Shown here: positions 62,484 to 64,000 of the stretch, in pieces | How the letters are laid out: the number at the start of each line of letters is the position of its first letter | Position numbering within the stretch: the first letter of the stretch is position 1 | Origin: Alphaproteobacteria bacterium | GTDB lineage: Bacteria; Pseudomonadota; Alphaproteobacteria; Rs-D84 | Assembly (NCBI GenBank): GCA_017629245.1 | Contig: JAGBXO010000011.1 | Coordinates: 124,001 to 188,000, forward strand | Reading direction: 5' to 3' | DNA: 64,000 nucleotides | Translations under genes and position numbers: made by a program | The notes under the pieces: model-generated | The model's input: the letters and a program-made list of their open reading frames with translations, nothing else | The model's database searches: none | Told to the model about the DNA's origin: nothing

Positions 62484-63170
62484 ATGGCAGTGCCACTTAT
62501 TCCCGTAATAGCACGATTTTTGGGAGGATTCTTAGTTAAACAGGGTACAAAAACCGTAGTTAAACAAGGTGCAAAGACCGTAGCAAAAAAAACCATAAAA
62601 AAAGCAGCTGCAAAAAAAGTCACAAAGACAGCAGCGAAAAAAGCCGTAAAAAAAGCAGCAGCAAAAAAAGCCGTAAGAGGGGTGGCTACAACAGTAGGCA
62701 CAACAGGTAAAAAAAACATCTTCAACAAGGCAATTTCAAAACTTGGGCTTATAGGCGGAACCGCATGGGGTGTTAGCGAGCTTTTTCAAACAGCGGGATC
62801 GGTGCTATCCACTACACTTACCAGCTCTGGCTTTGTAGTTCCTGCGGTACTTGGTGCTGCAGCTGGTACATATGGCTTTTATAAAATATCAAAAATAACA
62901 CGCAACAAATCAAAACAGGACAATGACCAGAAAAAAAATGACACTACTCAGGCCGCATTTGTCGAATACAGCGAACCTGTCCCACTGGAAAAAATGTCAC
63001 CAAAACATCTTAGACAAATAAAAAAGCTGTCTCCTGCGCAAATACAGGCTTTGCGTGCAAAAAAATACAAACGCGCCACAGCAAAATTAGAAAAAGAAGG
63101 AACACAGCTAGAAAACTCTAAAAAATTGCAAAATGTTTTGCGGGCACGACAGTACGAAAATGCCGCATAA
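62484..63170 (+). CDS. KA-rich (histone H1-like) membrane-associated protein
   Basis: A 228-aa protein. Residues about 15-70 are a lysine/alanine/valine repeat (e.g. KKAAAKKVTKTAAKKAVKKA) like bacterial histone H1 tails, so it could bind DNA or acidic surfaces. Two hydrophobic stretches follow near residues 85-112 and 118-135, and the end is helical and charged. AAAGGAG lies 7 bases before ATG. Alternatively the repeat is a cell-wall or ribosome-binding tail. Not recognised. Confidence 0.72.
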   Translation: MAVPLIPVIARFLGGFLVKQGTKTVVKQGAKTVAKKTIKKAAAKKVTKTAAKKAVKKAAAKKAVRGVATTVGTTGKKNIFNKAISKLGLIGGTAWGVSELFQTAGSVLSTTLTSSGFVVPAVLGAAAGTYGFYKISKITRNKSKQDNDQKKNDTTQAAFVEYSEPVPLEKMSPKHLRQIKKLSPAQIQALRAKKYKRATAKLEKEGTQLENSKKLQNVLRARQYENAA

Positions 63171-63230
63171 TAAACACATATGCATTTTTTGCTTGCGTTT
63201 GTTTTACAGATATGTATAATTGGCAGGCAC

Positions 63231-63306
63231 GCCGGTTTAGCTCAGCTGGTAGAGCGGCTGATTTGTAATCAGTAGGTCGTTGGTTCAAGTCCGACAACCG
63301 GCACCA
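63231..63306 (+). tRNA. tRNA-Thr (TGT)
   Basis: A 76-nt gene with encoded CCA. GCCGGTT pairs with AACCGGC, and the loop TTTGTAA gives anticodon TGT; all arms pair. Confidence 0.95.
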
Positions 63307-63308
63307 GT

Positions 63309-63337
63309 TAACCCCTTGATTAAAGGGGATTTTTTAT
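63309..63337 (+). terminator. tRNA-Thr terminator
   Basis: Stem AACCCCTT/AAAGGGG-type hairpin around GATT, followed by ATTTTTTATT. Confidence 0.82.
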
Positions 63338-63476
63338 TGTTTTGTCCAATCTACAAAAATTGACAAAAAATTTTTTGCTACTCGTTTGCTACCGGCCGAC
63401 ATGGCGAATATTCCTTGAATATCGATAAATATTTATTATGCTGAAAACAATAAAAATCCATCAGTGGAGAAATTTT

Positions 63477-64000
63477 ATGGAAAAATTGTCGGATTATCCA
63501 GTTGTAACAATACGTGATTATGGTGCCTTTTTTAATGCCACCCCTGGCCTGCGGGCAACCGAGATACAAAATTGTCTTGTTTTTGCGCACAATCTTATTT
63601 TTACCGACTTTACCTACGATGAATTCGGCATTGAACTGGAAGACTGGCAACTTGAAAAACTAAACCTTTTATTGACGGCTGGGGTCAATTTGATGCGTTT
63701 GGCCCATGAAAACATCTATAACATGTTCAGGATATATTCTACCAAGATAACAGACTCTGACCCGGTATATTGTCCACAATTTGACAGATGTGTTCAAGGC
63801 GCAATAAACCACCTTATTAACAATCAAATCAATAAACACAAGAAAACAAATACTATGTTTGTGGCACTGCAAGACGGCAAAGAAAGAACCAGACGCATGC
63901 GCAACATAGAAGATATGATTGGCATAAAACCGTATAAAATAAGGGCTGCGATTATATTTTACCTGACAGAATTTGCCGCATCTGCCCTTAAAAACAACCA
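63477..64000 (+). CDS. partial hypothetical gene cut by the window edge
   Basis: An open frame of 174 codons from ATG to the right edge without a stop. TGGAGAAA precedes ATG by 5 bases. The protein begins MEKLSDYPVVTIRDYG, has no signal peptide, and looks helical with several cysteines; the visible end (IIFYLTEFAASALKNN) is amphipathic. A gene directly after a tRNA is often island cargo, but no integrase is seen within the window. Not recognised. Confidence 0.6.
   Translation, partial: MEKLSDYPVVTIRDYGAFFNATPGLRATEIQNCLVFAHNLIFTDFTYDEFGIELEDWQLEKLNLLLTAGVNLMRLAHENIYNMFRIYSTKITDSDPVYCPQFDRCVQGAINHLINNQINKHKKTNTMFVALQDGKERTRRMRNIEDMIGIKPYKIRAAIIFYLTEFAASALKNN

Overview
The window reads as chromosome of an AT-rich, anaerobic, probably host-associated alphaproteobacterium of the poorly cultured gut type. 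Three things point that way. Gene choice and order are alphaproteobacterial: lpxI, lptE-holA, tilS-ftsH, and zapA with a small coiled-coil partner. The redox genes fit anaerobic life: a class III ribonucleotide reductase and a clostridial-type 2[4Fe-4S] ferredoxin. Several small outer-membrane barrels suggest a Gram-negative envelope. The assignment is by inspection only. There is no rRNA, CRISPR array or recognisable transposase.

Layout. 1-7.3 kb: YraN, a DUF4223-type lipoprotein, an HD hydrolase, a 1292-aa repeat protein, folA and an unknown gene. 7.3-16.3 kb: an accessory island ending at tRNA-Asn(GTT), with four copies of a partly tRNA-flanking repeat. It carries a small pyrophosphatase, small exported proteins, a DUF2779 nuclease with a C-terminal extension next to a VWA protein, an AIPR-like protein, a NERD protein and a GIY-YIG protein, and has a defence-island look. 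16.5-17.9 kb: a three-gene operon with three copies of an unrecognised cysteine-motif unit. 18-39.6 kb is mainly core: priA, a kinase-like gene, miaA, gap, tRNA-Leu with a duplicated remnant, rpmG, rplU-rpmA, a two-domain glycosyltransferase, an rRNA methyltransferase, two OM barrels, lpxI, groSL, HIT-DUF167, a LOG-family gene, tilS-ftsH-MBL and parC. 39.7-49 kb: a secreted papain-fold-like protein, zapA and partner, a three-gene envelope operon with a muramidase-like domain, lptE-holA-map-radC, and a cysteine-rich pilin-like protein. 49-54.2 kb: an acyl-CoA ligase, then the anaerobic ribonucleotide reductase locus. There the glycyl-radical domain is a separate 60-aa gene, and paired NrdR-box-like motifs lie upstream. 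54.2-64 kb: tRNA-Ser, lgt, a Bax-inhibitor protein, a ferredoxin, an acyl carrier protein with a cysteine-rich tail, two exported proteins, a U32-family protein, a KA-rich membrane protein, tRNA-Thr and a truncated gene at the right edge.

The genes join into a few circuits: deoxynucleotide supply under low oxygen (NrdD in two parts, NrdG, NrdR sites), envelope assembly (LpxI, LptE, Lgt, barrels), translation and tRNA maturation (MiaA, TilS, L21/L27/L33, Map, tRNAs) and replication/division (PriA, HolA, ParC, ZapA). The best candidates for undescribed biology are the split NrdD locus, the DUF2779-VWA pair inside the tRNA-Asn island, the cysteine-motif operon beside it, and the acyl carrier protein with a cysteine tail.
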